Assembly (NCBI GenBank): GCA_009617715.1
Contig: VTFK01000057.1
Span: forward strand, 930,001-994,000
Direction: 5' to 3'
DNA length: 64,000 nucleotides
From: Plectrocnemia conspersa
Taxonomy: Eukaryota > Arthropoda > Insecta > Trichoptera > Polycentropodidae
The notes beneath the pieces were generated by a model that had not been told where the DNA came from, ran no database searches, and saw only the letters and a program-made list of their open reading frames with translations. Below are positions 1-13,800 of the stretch, piece after piece (positions within the stretch are counted from its first letter, which is position 1; every line of letters starts with the position of its first letter). A program made the translations under genes and the position numbers.

Positions 1-300
1 TATTTATTTATTTACTAAAATAAGATCATCATGACCTAACAAAGTAAACCCTAATGCATTAAAATGGTCTATAATAATTCTAAAATTAGACAAAATAAAT
101 CGGACCAGCTCTTCAAAACAGAAAAACGTACTACCATCATGAAACGTTATTTGAGGACATTGCTCGAGAACGTTCCGAACATATTTTTTGGAAGCAGCTA
201 CAATATTTCTGATTTTATCAAAGATAAACAAATTACATTTTATATAAAAATATTATATGTACATATTTTATTTATTGTAAATCTTCCATTGTAACATGGC
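1..300 (-). mobile_element. Non-LTR retrotransposon 3' ends (two abutting tails)
   Basis: Read on the minus strand, 65-1 gives an AATGCATTAGGGTTTAC-type end, then GGTCATGATG, then a (TAAA)n tail. This matches the 3' end of the better-preserved LINE at 26395-26460. A second related tail (AACGCATTGGGCTAACGCC) ends near 265 with its own A/T-rich tail. The open frame over 4-231 is probably non-coding 3' sequence. Strongly truncated, dead copies. Confidence 0.6.
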
Positions 301-360
301 AGGCGTTAGCCCAATGCGTTATAACGGGGTAACGTACCAGACTAAAATCAGTCAATAAGT
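265..360 (-). mobile_element. SINE 3' tail fragment
   Basis: On the minus strand this reads through TTTTAGTCTGGTACG, CCCCGTTATAACGCATTGGG and GCTAACGCC, the same order as the tail of the fuller SINE at 22560-22730. The head is absent here, so it is a 5'-truncated copy. Confidence 0.55.
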
Positions 361-894
361 ACCTTAATTCAGAGGCCCAAAGGAAATCTGGGCTAAAATG
401 TATTATTGCTGTTAGCAAAAGATTTTTTTTATGTTTTTAAAGTAAAATAAAATACTCGATAAGATAATAATATTGACAACAGTGCTCCTGGAACAGCAAA
501 TCAATACTGCCCTGTGTACTTATACGTACCGGTGCATCCCTCACAGCAAACGACCAATCACAGGGCATGGTATGATCACGGTATTATAAAAATTAATAAA
601 TTGATCTACTCAAAATAACAGCTAAATTATTAAGTGAGCGGTGTCGAAATTATTCGAGAATCTTTAAAAAATATAAATGTACACTTTTTCTCAAGAAATG
701 TCGAGAAACGTTTACAGCAAAGTATTCTTATAAAAAGTTAATGTAGATAAAATTTATTTTGGGGGGCAAACACAAAAATTGCATAGTAATTCTAATAACC
801 GAGTTTTTATCAACACATGTACATATAATATTGCAACCAACTTTCACGTAAGTATTATTTACTAATTATTGAGATAAGCATAATCAACAACTAC

Positions 895-1195
895 TAAGTT
901 AGTAGTGAGACACCAGACTGAAATCAATTCTGTAAATCAGTGACATCTATTTTATTAATTATAAACTATTATTTCAGTTTATAATCAATAGATGTCACTA
1001 TGCACTTGTGAAATTAGGAAAATCGAATAAAACCTAGTCTGTGATGATCTATCGGAATTATAATTATATAATAATTAGTAATTTATATCTCCCAGATAAG
1101 ATAGAAATCGTAAGACACTAAGATCAATATAATATTCAAACACAGGTCTTTCATGTATTAGCCACTAACTTATACCTCTCTATTGTGTTAGTTTA
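895..1195 (-). mobile_element. tRNA-derived SINE, head and body
   Basis: On the minus strand the head (about 1190-1140) has a weak tRNA B-box-like region (GACCTGTGTTTGAAT). The body follows, then an inverted repeat (GTGACATCTATTG and AATAGATGTCACTG) around 943-1006, then TTTCAGTCTGGTGTC. The same order is seen at 22393-22730 and 62155-62485. The LINE-like tail is missing. Confidence 0.55.
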
Positions 1196-1239
1196 TGTTT
1201 CAATACGAAAAATACTTTAAGAAAATGAATAAAAATAGA

Positions 1240-1446
1240 GATAAGTAGAATTGGTTATTATTTTCAGTGCCTAAAAAATTAGGATTGAAAATTTAATAAA
1301 AAAAAGGAGCAGATATTGTTTTTTTAAAGGAAGTTTTATGATAAGTAGAATTGTTTTTTATTTTTAGTGACTAGAAAATTACGATTGAAAATTTAATAAA
1401 AAAAAAAAAAAAGCAGATATTGTTTTTTTTAAAGGAAGTTTTATGA
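1240..1446. repeat. Two-copy tandem repeat, period about 100 bp
   Basis: GATAAGTAGAATTG starts at 1240 and again at 1340. The units share GATTGAAAATTTAATAAAA, GCAGATATTGTTTTTTT and AAAGGAAGTTTTATGATAA. They differ mainly in the length of the poly-A runs. It lies downstream of rhophilin exon 6. Confidence 0.85.
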
Positions 1447-1766
1447 TAAATGGTTTCTAATTGTATGTTCGAAATAAAATATAATTTTATATTTGTATCG
1501 CTTTAATGAATATTAATTACTTATTTTACGATCAATGTGTAATAAATCATGATTTTGCTAAACGATTTTCGATTTTAATCTGCACTGTATAAACATGTAA
1601 TTAAGTTTTTAATGTATTTAATTAAATTCATGCATTTAATTAGATTATTGGAATTGCTCGTTACGCGAAACAGGCAAATCAGATACTCTGAAACTTTTTT
1701 TTATTAACAGTAACAATAACAGATTGATTTTTTATTATTATATATTGATAGTCATAATCAATTTAC

Positions 1767-1858
1767 CTGCTTTGCTCCGATTTGCGTGTATATGGCCGCC
1801 ATATTGAAAAGAATGCAAGCTTTCTCGAAAGCGACGGTTCTTTGGCACGAAGGGACAC
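1767..1858 (-). CDS. Rhp: Rhophilin exon 6 (BRO1 domain), last exon in window
   Basis: This 92-nt exon encodes [20 protein letters not shown] and [10 protein letters not shown], the conserved helix of BRO1 that includes FEKA..LFN. The acceptor is ACCTTTAG, 74 bp after the previous donor, and the donor is GTAAATTG. It ends in phase 0. No continuation was found in 1-1766, so the following exons lie outside the window. Confidence 0.95.
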
Positions 1859-4800
1859 CTAAAGGTATAAAAATAATATTAATATGATCAATGGATAAAT
1901 AATGAATGTTTATATATAGAAAGTATAATTACCGGTCAATGAGTCGAACCATTCGAAATATATTCCCAGACTCCTGTCGGGTGGAAAGAATCTCCTTTCA
2001 ATAAAATATAGTTGGTTGTAGTAACGAAACAATAAGGCCACTCCATTTGCATTGCGAATCGGCGTTCTTATCGCCTAAAACGTAATAATAAAAAAAAAAC
2101 TTTCTTTAGTATCATTATAGTATTTGTAACACAAAATAGGGAAAGAATAATAACACACACATAGCTAATTATTTTAAATAAACGAAGCATGTTAATAATG
2201 ATACGTGTGCACGCAATTTTTGAACTAGATTCGTTTCTTGAAAAAAATTGTTTCTAAAAATGCGTCCTCTCACTTTTACCACTTGCTCAACTTTCAATTA
2301 CTATTTTGTACGCATTAGGTCGCTGTATCGATTTATCTGATTGAGAACACACACCTGTCTCATGTCCATGAAGTCGGATATGGCATCTTGATAAGTGGTG
2401 GCATCTTCGCTGTAGTGCTCCAAGATGAAATCCGTAAACGGCTCTCTGAAGTCCACCTCTTTGGTCTCCTTCAGGCCCAGAGGAATCATAGGCATCACGC
2501 TGTCTTTGCTGCAATAGAAATTTAATAACTTAAAAATCATAGGGTTTATTATGTCAATCGAAGCGAGACGCTACAATAGGAAGTATCATGGTGAAAAATT
2601 GAAATTATACGCCAGGACAAGAATGGAGAAAGCGACGTTTGTCGCGTTAACGTGTCAACTGCGGAAGTGGCGTATCAGATCTTTGAGAAATGGTTATGTT
2701 TTATGTATTTATTTTTTGTGGAAGAATTGCTAAATACACGTAGACACAAAAGCTTTTTTTTAATTGACGAAGATAGGCCAAGACGTCGGATACTCCGGAT
2801 GATGTAATGTTTAAAGTCTGGAGAACAATGGAGGGGCATCGACCAGGACAAGTCAGCGTCGATCATAGCCACCATGGGAACATTATCCGACCATTGTTTC
2901 CATTGTTCGCGGATGGCGTGCGACCACGCGAGAAGAAGAAGCTCTCGACATCCATTTTATGGTAATTCTTTGACGGACGAAACCTAGATCGTTCGTAAAG
3001 ATACCCTTAAGAGGCGAACGGTTGCCGTTTCGCGAATAATAGCATAAAACCTACACACCCCTAAAAAAAATTTGCTGGCACTTATAATCACAATCTCAAA
3101 TTTAATTTATCTGTGTCTTAATAATAAGACTACTGACATAACTGAATCATATTTAGAAATTTCTATTTGTTATCGTGTTAAAAATAATATCAAAAAATAT
3201 TAGATCTATCTAACATCATCAATATCAACAAAAAGAATCGACTTTTTCAACGTAATTGTGTTGTCCTTGCTGAAATTAGTTAGCATGTTAAAACTTTTTT
3301 TAATCTATTATTATAAAGATAGTATCCACATTTTTCTCGTTAGATATAAACATGATCTGTCCTTATTACTATTTCTCCTCGATAATTCTTTCTTGAAAAT
3401 TTTTCTAGGTAAAACATATATATTTGTTTCTCATTCTGCAGAAATAAAATATTTGGTTTTATGCGGAATTATTTAAAAATTAAATCTTAAAGTTAAATTT
3501 TAATATACCCAATCTGTTGCTAAGGACACTATTATTTGAGACTGAAAATCAGAAAATCAAAATGGACGTTTCGCAACTGTCGAATTGAGTTTTATATACA
3601 TATTATAACGCATATTAAAATATTCGGGTGAATTTAATTTAAAAAAAAAGAAAAACATAACAAGAATTCTTGAGGTAAATATTAAAATTTGGCAAAAAAT
3701 ATGATATAAATTTTCGAGAAGAAACACTATCCATAATATTATATTTATAATTAAAATATTTTTAACAAAACACTTTCAAGTACAGTTTTGCCACCTTAAC
3801 AACACAAACTAAATACAATTACATTATTCTTCCCCATCTATTAATATAAAAATATTATGAATAACATTTTCGCATAATCATTAGCCGTAATAATGTTTTT
3901 TTTCAAATTTAATTTATTTTCACAGTAATAATTACCACCAAAGGGGAAACAGCAATCTAATATATTTGGTTAGGAAATATCATAAATTCTATGATATTAC
4001 ATTAAAATAATTAATGAACATAATTAAAATTAATTTCGACAAATTAACTACATTTATAATCGTACCGAGTCGTTAAAGATAATTATGAAATTGTAAACGG
4101 TGCATGGTCGTTAAAAGAGGCGTTATAACCGGAATGACTGCGAGAGGCGCGCGGCAACTGTCAAAAATGAACTACGTACGTTTCAATTTCGAACCTCTGA
4201 GAGTTTGAATTGCTCGATGATGAATTGTCCATTGTTACTATCTCGATTGCGACTTGGATTCGCAATTAATCATATCTCGTTTTAAGAACTGCCGGCCTCC
4301 ATTATCGTCTTTCATTGGGCGGTACAAAAGCTATTGTAAAAGATTTGACCTCGCACACATTTTAACGTGTGTTCACATATACGTATTATGTAGCCTCTTT
4401 TAAAAATATTTTTTATAATGTATTTCTAGATCTGATTAATATCTTGCAGATAATTATGGAACGAACCATAATTTTATTTATAAGAAAATCAAATATATTT
4501 CAGAGAATTTTTCATTATTCGATTAAATGCGATTCATAAACATTTTTATGCAAAATGGAACCACTTCCCACACTATTTAGAGCTTCTATGTGAACTTTCC
4601 TGAGAAATATTCCAAACTTAAATAAATAGTACATCATACACTCATCCCTTGATTTAAGCGGTATATACGTTGCAGGAAATATCGTGTAAATCAAGGTATA
4701 GAACGAAAATTGTAATAAAACATATTTGCATGAGCAGTGGAAGAGGTTCCAGACGTAGGTTAAGTGCAAGAAATAGGAATAAGTACGTTTGTACATCGCC

Positions 4801-7800
4801 GCGCTAATCATATGGAACCAAAAATGTAGGATTTGTAGTATTGAAAAAACTGTTTTTTCTTAACCACGTAAGTGAAATCATATAAAATATAACTTAGTGT
4901 AAATCAAGGAATAAGTATATATATCATTCTATCGTATACATCAAGTCATTTATAATTATTTTTTATGACTAAATGTAACACATATTCAACTACTATAAGC
5001 TGTCATTATTTTTTCTATATTAAGAAAAACAAAATATTTTATTAGAATTCATTTCAATGCTTCATGGTTTGTCCGCTTATTGATGTTTCATTGGTGTTTT
5101 ATTTTCAGAATACAACTCAAAAAAGTAAAATTTAAGTCTTGCCTTAATGTCATTTTTGCAGCTGATAGAACCTGTGGACTCTGGATTACCAGTCTAGACT
5201 TTACAGACTACGCTATTCCGATCTTAAAGTAAAGTAAGAACATCATTTGGGTCGAAAATTCTCTAAAAATATAATTGATGTATTTGCATGTATTATTTAT
5301 AGTTTAAACTTTTTTTTTATACCATATGGTACACTTTATATAACCAGATAATAAATATTAAACTGGTTCAATGTTTGAAATGTACCTTTACATATTTTTT
5401 AATGATTATATTATAGAAATATTGATTCCAATTTATTACATTAATGATTGATGACTGACCGATAAAATTTATCCATCAACTATATGATGTATATAAATTA
5501 ATAAGATGATGTACATTTCTATACCCGATAATTATGATAGAGATAGATTAACCTTTTATATTGTATATTGCTTTTAAAATAAAAAATATTAGCTAGTATT
5601 TTTCTTTTAAAATAAAAATATTATATAATATATATATAGATGCAACCAAAACAATTGTATTTATTGATTTGGTTTGTAACATAAGTTGTGTTTATATTCA
5701 TGGTTATTTGCTATAGTTGCACCAACCGCAAAACGCGGTTTGTTATTGCCGTTCCGCATTAGTTAACGAACAGAATTCCATATAAAAAGCAAATCTAACT
5801 GAGATCAAAGAAAGCTTACATACATTTCAGCATTACTTACAATCGATTCACAATAAAAAATATCTCTAATAAAATATTGCATAATCGATATTTCTCCTAA
5901 TGGCACAAATCAAACTTGCAGAGTATTGATAAAGAATAAAACAAAAAGAACCGAGGATGTTAACTCAAATGCAATATACTTAACCCAAGAAAGTATCGTG
6001 ACATCAACAGTATTACTGCATTATTTACAGTCGATTCGGTTATGATGACGATGATCGATTCATTGTGCATAACGGTTCGCAGCCGAGAGAGCCCTCCTTG
6101 ATCTGACCCACAGTCTCTCATTAACGGTATTTAACTGGTACCCTCTAATTGCGACCGGTTCAGACTCCGGGGCGAAATCGACCAGACGAAATCTCTGCCA
6201 AGGCCACTCGGTCAGACGTCGATCAGATATCCAGGACCTTGGGAATGTCGCCGGTCGTTACATAACATGACATCTCAAGATAATAATGTATATAAATAAA
6301 TAAAAAAAAACTGGTCGACATCCGCAGCTTCCGCCAGATACTTGATATGAATAATGTGATAGCTTTGAACGCGTTGCGTGCCTCTAGAGACTTTCCAATG
6401 AATGATTGATAACGTGCACGTAGTTATTGTTATTGTGGTTTTTGTGTTGGTTGAGGTTAACCTTGATTTTATGTGTAACGTCAATGGGATTGAAGAAACA
6501 AGTAATGATTTTTTTGCTACTGATAATCCAATTTCAATTGAAGAAAAATAACATAAGCTTTCAATTTGTCTTGACCATCTTTGAAACAATCGTTCCATAT
6601 TTGATATAGAGCTTTAAGCATCATATTTAGGTCCACAATATTCAATGAAAAACTGTGACTTTTCCACTGTATGTCTCATGCATTTGCTCAAAATTTGCAT
6701 TGATGCTATCTTATTATTTGTAATCATTGAATATTTATCATCAAGTTTTAAATTGGTTTTGTGAATGTTAGATGATTATCTAAAAATATTTAAACCATGA
6801 CGTTTTCTCAATCATTTGCTAAAGAAAAATGCCTTTACTAAGTGGAAATGATCTCAACAGTTACAAGCCATCATTAGCAAATTGAATATTTATGACTTTT
6901 ACAGAGTGGTGATGTTCATCGCGAAGATAATGAGTTAATTGCGAGTCAGAAGGGTCTGGCTCGCGTGTCAGATGTTCGGGTTATTAAAAAAGCGTTATTC
7001 TCCTCTTCTGAGATCTTAATTGCTATCAAACGAATCTCGCTTCTAGACGATTGTTTGAATAATGACACGCGGAACGCGCAATATGATAAAGTAACGTTAA
7101 TCGAGATGACCGCACAGGGCTTAGATATGTACATACATGGAGTACGTACAAATTGGTGTACGATGACCGCACTGACCACCAACTGGTGCTACCTGTTATG
7201 GAAAACTGTCTACTTAATTCTGACCTGGAGCAGTTTGGGAATTGATGCACTTACTATTTAATAAACGCTAATCAAGTCGTTAGAATGTATGCGATAGCTT
7301 CAATGTAAGCTTTGAATATTGTTTTGAAAAGCACATAGCTTATAAAAAATGGCATACTTATGATACCAATATAAGATGATGTCCATCGATCACAAAATCA
7401 AAAATTGTCTGAACTACTACTGATAATCTGCTGTTAAAGTTGGATTTAATTTGAAGAAATGAAAACATAACATGAACAATTTTTTCATGTGATATTATGA
7501 CCGTTTTTATATTTGATCATCATTAAGGTGAAAATGTTTTTTTAAGAAAATACATCATTCTTAAATCGTCGCCGTCGCAGTGGGCTCGGCAACGCTCGTT
7601 TTATTGCTTTTGACGTGAATTTTTGACTTCTGAGAAGTGTTTTTGCGCCCTTCTATTGCCCAAAATTCGGTTTGAATACAATTTAATAGCAGAGAAGGAT
7701 CATCCTCCACTATACAATACCTTTGAGGGCCACCCACGGACATCATCTCTGCGCCAGCTTTTCCACCACCGCTCGGAGAAAGCATCTCGTAATTAATCGT

Positions 7801-10800
7801 GTCGCAATTGAAATATATTCTAATAAAACTTTAACTAGATTCAATTAAGCGTCTCACTGGCTACGAAGTCACACCCCAAAGGTTCTCAAACCTTAAAAAT
7901 TTTACCATGATTTTAATTTTCCAAGTGTAATTTTGATTTTTTTTATATAATACTATCATTAAGGAATAAAATATTTTTATTGACTAGCATTTCTAAATAT
8001 TTTCATCATCGAGTTTCTGTTTAGTATCAAACTAATATATATGAAACTCTAAATGTTGTAATTTATCAATGTAAGATTCATCACATGTACTCAAATCTCA
8101 CCCACACTGTAAAACTAATTTAACAACATTTTTATAAAATAAAATTAAGGGATAAAATCAACCAGATATTTAAAAACATGTAACAATTAAAATATTACAA
8201 AAAATACGAGTCCCTCGAAATTTTTAAAAAATATTACCCGAGAATGATTTTTTTAAATTTCCTAGAATCAACCCTATTTTTTCAATTAATTAGGTCATTC
8301 AATATAAAGTGACCGATTTTTTTTTAGTAAGATTATATAACGCTACATATTTTTAATTATTTAATATTCTTCATTTATAGAAATTTTCTTTTGCAGAGAA
8401 TTTAACAATTAATGGATGGATAATGCTTATAATAAAGTTGTGAAGTCGTCAAAGGCTTTTATAATATCACACTAAATATTGAATTTCGTATTTCTATAAA
8501 TTATTAAAAAGGTGATTATTTGTAGGGGAAAGGTCCGGGGAATATGAGGGATGAGGCAAAATTTCCAATCAAAATTTGCTTAATTTTGCAACAGTAATTA
8601 GTGAATTTCACATTATCATGGAGCAATATCGCTTCAAGTCTGTTTACCAACATCGGATGTTTTATATTTATATATTTTTATGCATGGTTTTAATTAGTCT
8701 CGCTATATTTAAGAAATGATGAATGATTAATTTCTTCACAATACTACCATACCGTAACTATAATTGTTTTATGTCGGAAACTCGGTTTTTGAGCTTTTTT
8801 GTTAACTGTCATATATTCACTAATATATTTTCCGAAACCATATTCAAAAGAGCACTCCAAGTCGGCGGGGAGAAAATTAACAACATTTGTTATGCTGATG
8901 TAATGGAAATATTTTATAGTGTTAATAATATGGATAATGTTAATAAAGAATGTTTATAAAAGGGCACACGAATGAACATAATATTTTATTTCTATGCCCT
9001 TTTTCATTATATTTACTATATGAGCTTATAAGTCTAATGAATATTTAACTGTTGATGAGGAAACAGAAACAATCATGGCACGGGTAAAATTTTCTTATTA
9101 CCACAATCGATGCATTATCACATGTTCCAGGCGCCAAGAGAAACAGGAAGCCGTTCATTATAACCCAACGGTGCATATGCTATGGAATGGAGGATCGTCG
9201 CGATAAGGAGTAGTCCTTAGCGGCTTCGAAGGTTGAACAAACTGGCTTGAACTTGTCCACCGTTAAGATCCATTACCGGACACGACCGAGAGGGAAGTCG
9301 GCGGATTACCGCTTCCTTGGCTTGTCTTGTCTTCTTGTCGTCTCTTCTTCTTGACATTCCGCTTTAATAACCTATCTGACAGCATTAAAGAGCAAGAGCG
9401 GCGAGGAGGAGCACTTTCCGGGTTCAAAGAGACGCCGTGTACTTGCAGAGCGATAAATTTTGCACCGTTCCGTTACGAATCAGGATTGCGGTCTAAATGC
9501 TAGTAAACATAAATCGATGGACTATAAATATAACCAGCAAGAAGGGATCAAATTAGGATTATCATAGATTTCTCTAAATATGTACTGTAATCTGAAACAG
9601 ACCATCCGAATGAAAATACACTGGAAAATATTTTTATACATACAATAAATAAAGGGAGCGGAACATTGCCTTCAAAAGCACCCACTTTCTAGGTACATTC
9701 ACAATAAGCATTATTATTCAAATAAAATTCAGATCGAATACCTAAGAAAAAAAAAAGGAAAGAAATAACGAAAAATCAACAACAACACCAGCTGAATTAT
9801 ATAAATGTAATGTTTTTATAAATTGTATTATCAGTAATTTGACAACTGGATTTAATGCTACAAAATAAATAAATAATACATTCAAGTTTCATGTGGTTAT
9901 TCCTAAAAGAAAACCTAGAAAAAACAGACTCGAATCTATCCCAACAATATTTTTTTAAATATGTCATTTCAGTAAAATCATATCTGAATACATTTTCACT
10001 AGTGGATATATATTTTTACCAGTGAAAATATAAATAATATGATTTCAACTTTTCTTTATGTAGTAATATATATATTTATATATGTACTTATCATTATTTA
10101 TTTACATCCGATGTATAAATGTTAGAGTGAATGTGTATTTTTTGGTAAAGTTATATTTTCACTAGTAAAGTCCAAATACATTTTTCCCAGTAGATATATA
10201 TTTCTACTAGCAAAAATTTTATTTAATCGATAAGCGCTTATATGCTGCTCTAAACTATCTATGAAGTGCAATTTGACAGTTGCGAAACGTCCATTTGCTG
10301 TTCAAACCTAACTGAATAAAACTTTGATTATATCAAGTCCAAAATACAAGCCAAACCAATTCATCTCTCAGGGGAAAATAAGCAGAAGAATAAGTACAGA
10401 TAGACGTCTCATCTTACATATTGCTCCACAGTTTGTCTGCATTTCGATATTACACTATGTTTTAAAAATATGATAGCTATTCTTACCGATATTACTATAT
10501 ACTTATAATATAAGAGGCTTAATCAAAGTATATTTAAGCCGAATTTTGGTCAATATGAGAGCACAAAAATAATTATCACTTCTCAGAAGGCAAAAATTCA
10601 CGTCAAAAGCAATAAAATCGTGTCGACGCCGTCGTAGTGGGAACGCTCGTTACCGAGCGTTCCCACTGCGACGGCGACGGCACGATTTTATTGCTTTTGA
10701 CGTGGATTTTTGACTTCTGAGAAGTGATAATTGTTTTTTGCGCTCTCCTATTGGGCAAAATTTGGTTCAGATAATTTTAACTGAAGAAAAAATAAATAAA

Positions 10801-13800
10801 ATGATCTAATATATAGAAAATAATACCAATAAATTAAAGAGTACCAAATAAATGAAGATTACAAAAAATATTTTATATCAATTATATAAAAATATATTGA
10901 GAGCCTCTGATATACATTTATGTTCACAAAAGTTGAATAAGATATGAAAAATATGTGCAATAAATCATCAAAATTAAATAATATAAAAGAGTTAAAACAC
11001 GTTATTAAAACATACGAATACAAAAAAAATAGTAAAATAAATTAAAGCAATAAAATGTTGAGAATCACTATTTTTTATAATTAACCATAAATGCAATATA
11101 AAATAATGATAAATAAATAAAAACAGAATATATGTGAAAAAACGCGTAAAATTAACTAATGTGTAAAAATTATCTCGCCACTTAAAGGGTTAAAGAATGA
11201 AGAGGAACAAACTACTCTACGAGACTTTTACGCGGTATCGAGAATTCATTATTTAGAGAAACAATACAACAAAGATACGAGCGTATTATGTGCTTAAGAT
11301 AACCAGGATCTTAATATTTATATGATTTATAAGTTAAGCTGTCGTGACAAACAGTGTCGAATGCTTTTTCTATATCTAACATTAATAATCCAGTACTTTT
11401 GAAATTAGTTGAAATTAGCGGAAATGTTTTGATTTACCCTGTTTATTTAGTAAGTCATTGGATGCATTACGTAAAAACCAAATATAATAATTTTATTATA
11501 ATTTTATTTTAGGAGCAATAAGAACTTTTTTTTAATATTTATGTAAGCGAACAGGACGATAATTGTTTGGAATACTATCTTATTTTCTGCAGTTTTTGAT
11601 TGAATAAATTATGTTATATAGATAGTTAGGAAATACACAAATCATAAAGACTCATTAAAAATAACGTCAACAAATAGCAGTTGTAGTCGGTCAATTATTA
11701 ACCCCATTTGAGTATGAAGTTCATCAAGAGAAAATGGTACTTAAATTTATAATTAGCTTGTATCTAATTAAGGCAATGCTATTAGGAACAAACTTAATGC
11801 TGTGGATTATTTTGAAAAAAGAAGTGATGTTCATGATAAAGAAAGAAAAAAAATACTAACCACCTCATAATTTGTTGTAATTTAAAGGTCATTCTAACGA
11901 AAATTTTGAACTAGAAAAAATACTTCTTGAAGGTATTTCACACAACAATAGAAAAGAGATCTCGTGACCAAAAAATTGCGTTAATAGAACATCCGTTCCG
12001 AGACATTAATCACCCATAAATACCGTCAAAAAACTATTGCTATTCTATTCTTTAATTTATCAAGAAGTATTCAGAATTATTTTTTATGAAATTCTGTATC
12101 AATAAATTTATTCCCAGGCTCACCAAATGCATTGAGTTTCATATTAACTAATTTGGATTTTTAAGTAATCGGAATGTGGCTTATCATAATCTAAATTTTA
12201 AACGCAAAATCTTGATGAATGTTTAGTCTAGAATGAAGTAATCTTCCATCACATAATCTATGTGAACTCCACGTAAGTGAGGTAGAACTCAAAAGATGTT
12301 CACAGGAAAAAATCAAGAATTCTCGCACGTCCGGCCAAAATTGTTCCCGTCGGAATCGATGTCATGACAGTGTCAAATTCATAAAGTTAAAAAAAAACGA
12401 GATGACCGTTAAAGCTTTGACTCCGATCACTTGCATAACCATTCATGACCAATCCGATAACGGAACCTCTTCTCGGTGCCACACATAAAATTCATATAAA
12501 AATGTAGTTTCATTGCATGTATAATAATTAAATGCATAAACTTTTTTTATTCTGATCCGCCGCATAACAGTTTTTTTATTAATGCTAAACTTTAATTACG
12601 AATATATATAATAATTTAACTCTGCTTAAAACTCCATTGTGGGCGTCATTATCAATTGTTACTTTTAACACGTTCCAATTTTTCTTCTTAATAATTTGGT
12701 TGTTTATAACGGCCGAGATATTATAATAATGTAATTATTTTACATTGTAAGCGTTATAAATATAATGATGTTGAATATTTTCTCACAAATTTATCGCGCA
12801 ATTAAGATTGAAAAAATATGTTTATTTTGGAATTTTCGGTGTTTGGAACACTTAAATAAACGTGTGAGTCGAATTGAATCCAAATATTATAATGAAGATC
12901 TGATAATGAATTAGAAAATTTGAAACAACTGTTATAGTAGCTGTCAGGGCAAATGGTATTATGATAACAATTTCTGTATCGAATCAATCCAAGTCTGTTG
13001 CTATGATTATGTTATATAGTAATCACGTAATCGTGAGTCGTGTTCTTTAGTCATGCATTATTTTGGGTTCATATTTTATATTATTAGAATCACTATCATA
13101 AAGATAAAAATCATATTTAATAAGAATTGAATTTATATTTTCAGAAAACATATATTAACTATTACTAAGTTGAACGGTTTGAATGCATTACTTTATTGCC
13201 GAAATTAAGCCAGTATAAATCCATCTAAAGCATATACAGTTTATCCTCAAAAATCTGTGCTTAATCAACATTTTTTTTTTTTTTTATAACATATTTTAAT
13301 GGGACTGGAATAAAAAAAAAACAGATTTTTTGCCACAAAGAATTATTGAGAGAATCTCAAAACCAAATAAGAATCATAGATTTTCATAATAAAATGATAA
13401 TCTGTTTTGTAAATATATTATACATATTCTAATGGAACTATATATGCCAATACAAACTGCAATAAATATTTTTTTTATAATACGTTCATAAAAAATGGTT
13501 ATTTGTTATATGTAATTTAGAATCACTGATATATGAGCTTTCTAATAAATATTATTTTCACCATTAACATTCCTGAATACATAATAACTAGTAATCTCTA
13601 ACAATCGCCTTGTTATATGATACCGAACATAACGTCGATAAGATCTAAAATGTCATTACAAAAAATAAAATAATATAAATCAAGACATCAGAGTGAAAGA
13701 AATGAACTGTGAATTCAGAAAGTGTAAATTTTTTATCGCTCCAATCGACGATGGCGAAGCGTGAAATGATGTTATATAATAAGAAGTTAAGAGGTTATTA

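Noticed and set aside
4..231. Protein-coding gene on the minus strand
   Set aside because: Its last codons overlap the shared LINE 3' end and TAAA tail, and there is no recognisable protein similarity.
2287..2540. Separate 75-79 codon minus-strand genes over rhophilin exon 4
   Set aside because: One frame is the exon itself extended into introns on both sides; the other is its shadow. The splice sites at 2355 and 2508 and continuity with the flanking exons decide it.
7026..7261. Membrane protein gene
   Set aside because: The plus-strand frame ends in a hydrophobic stretch, but frames are open on both strands and no family or splice signal supports it.
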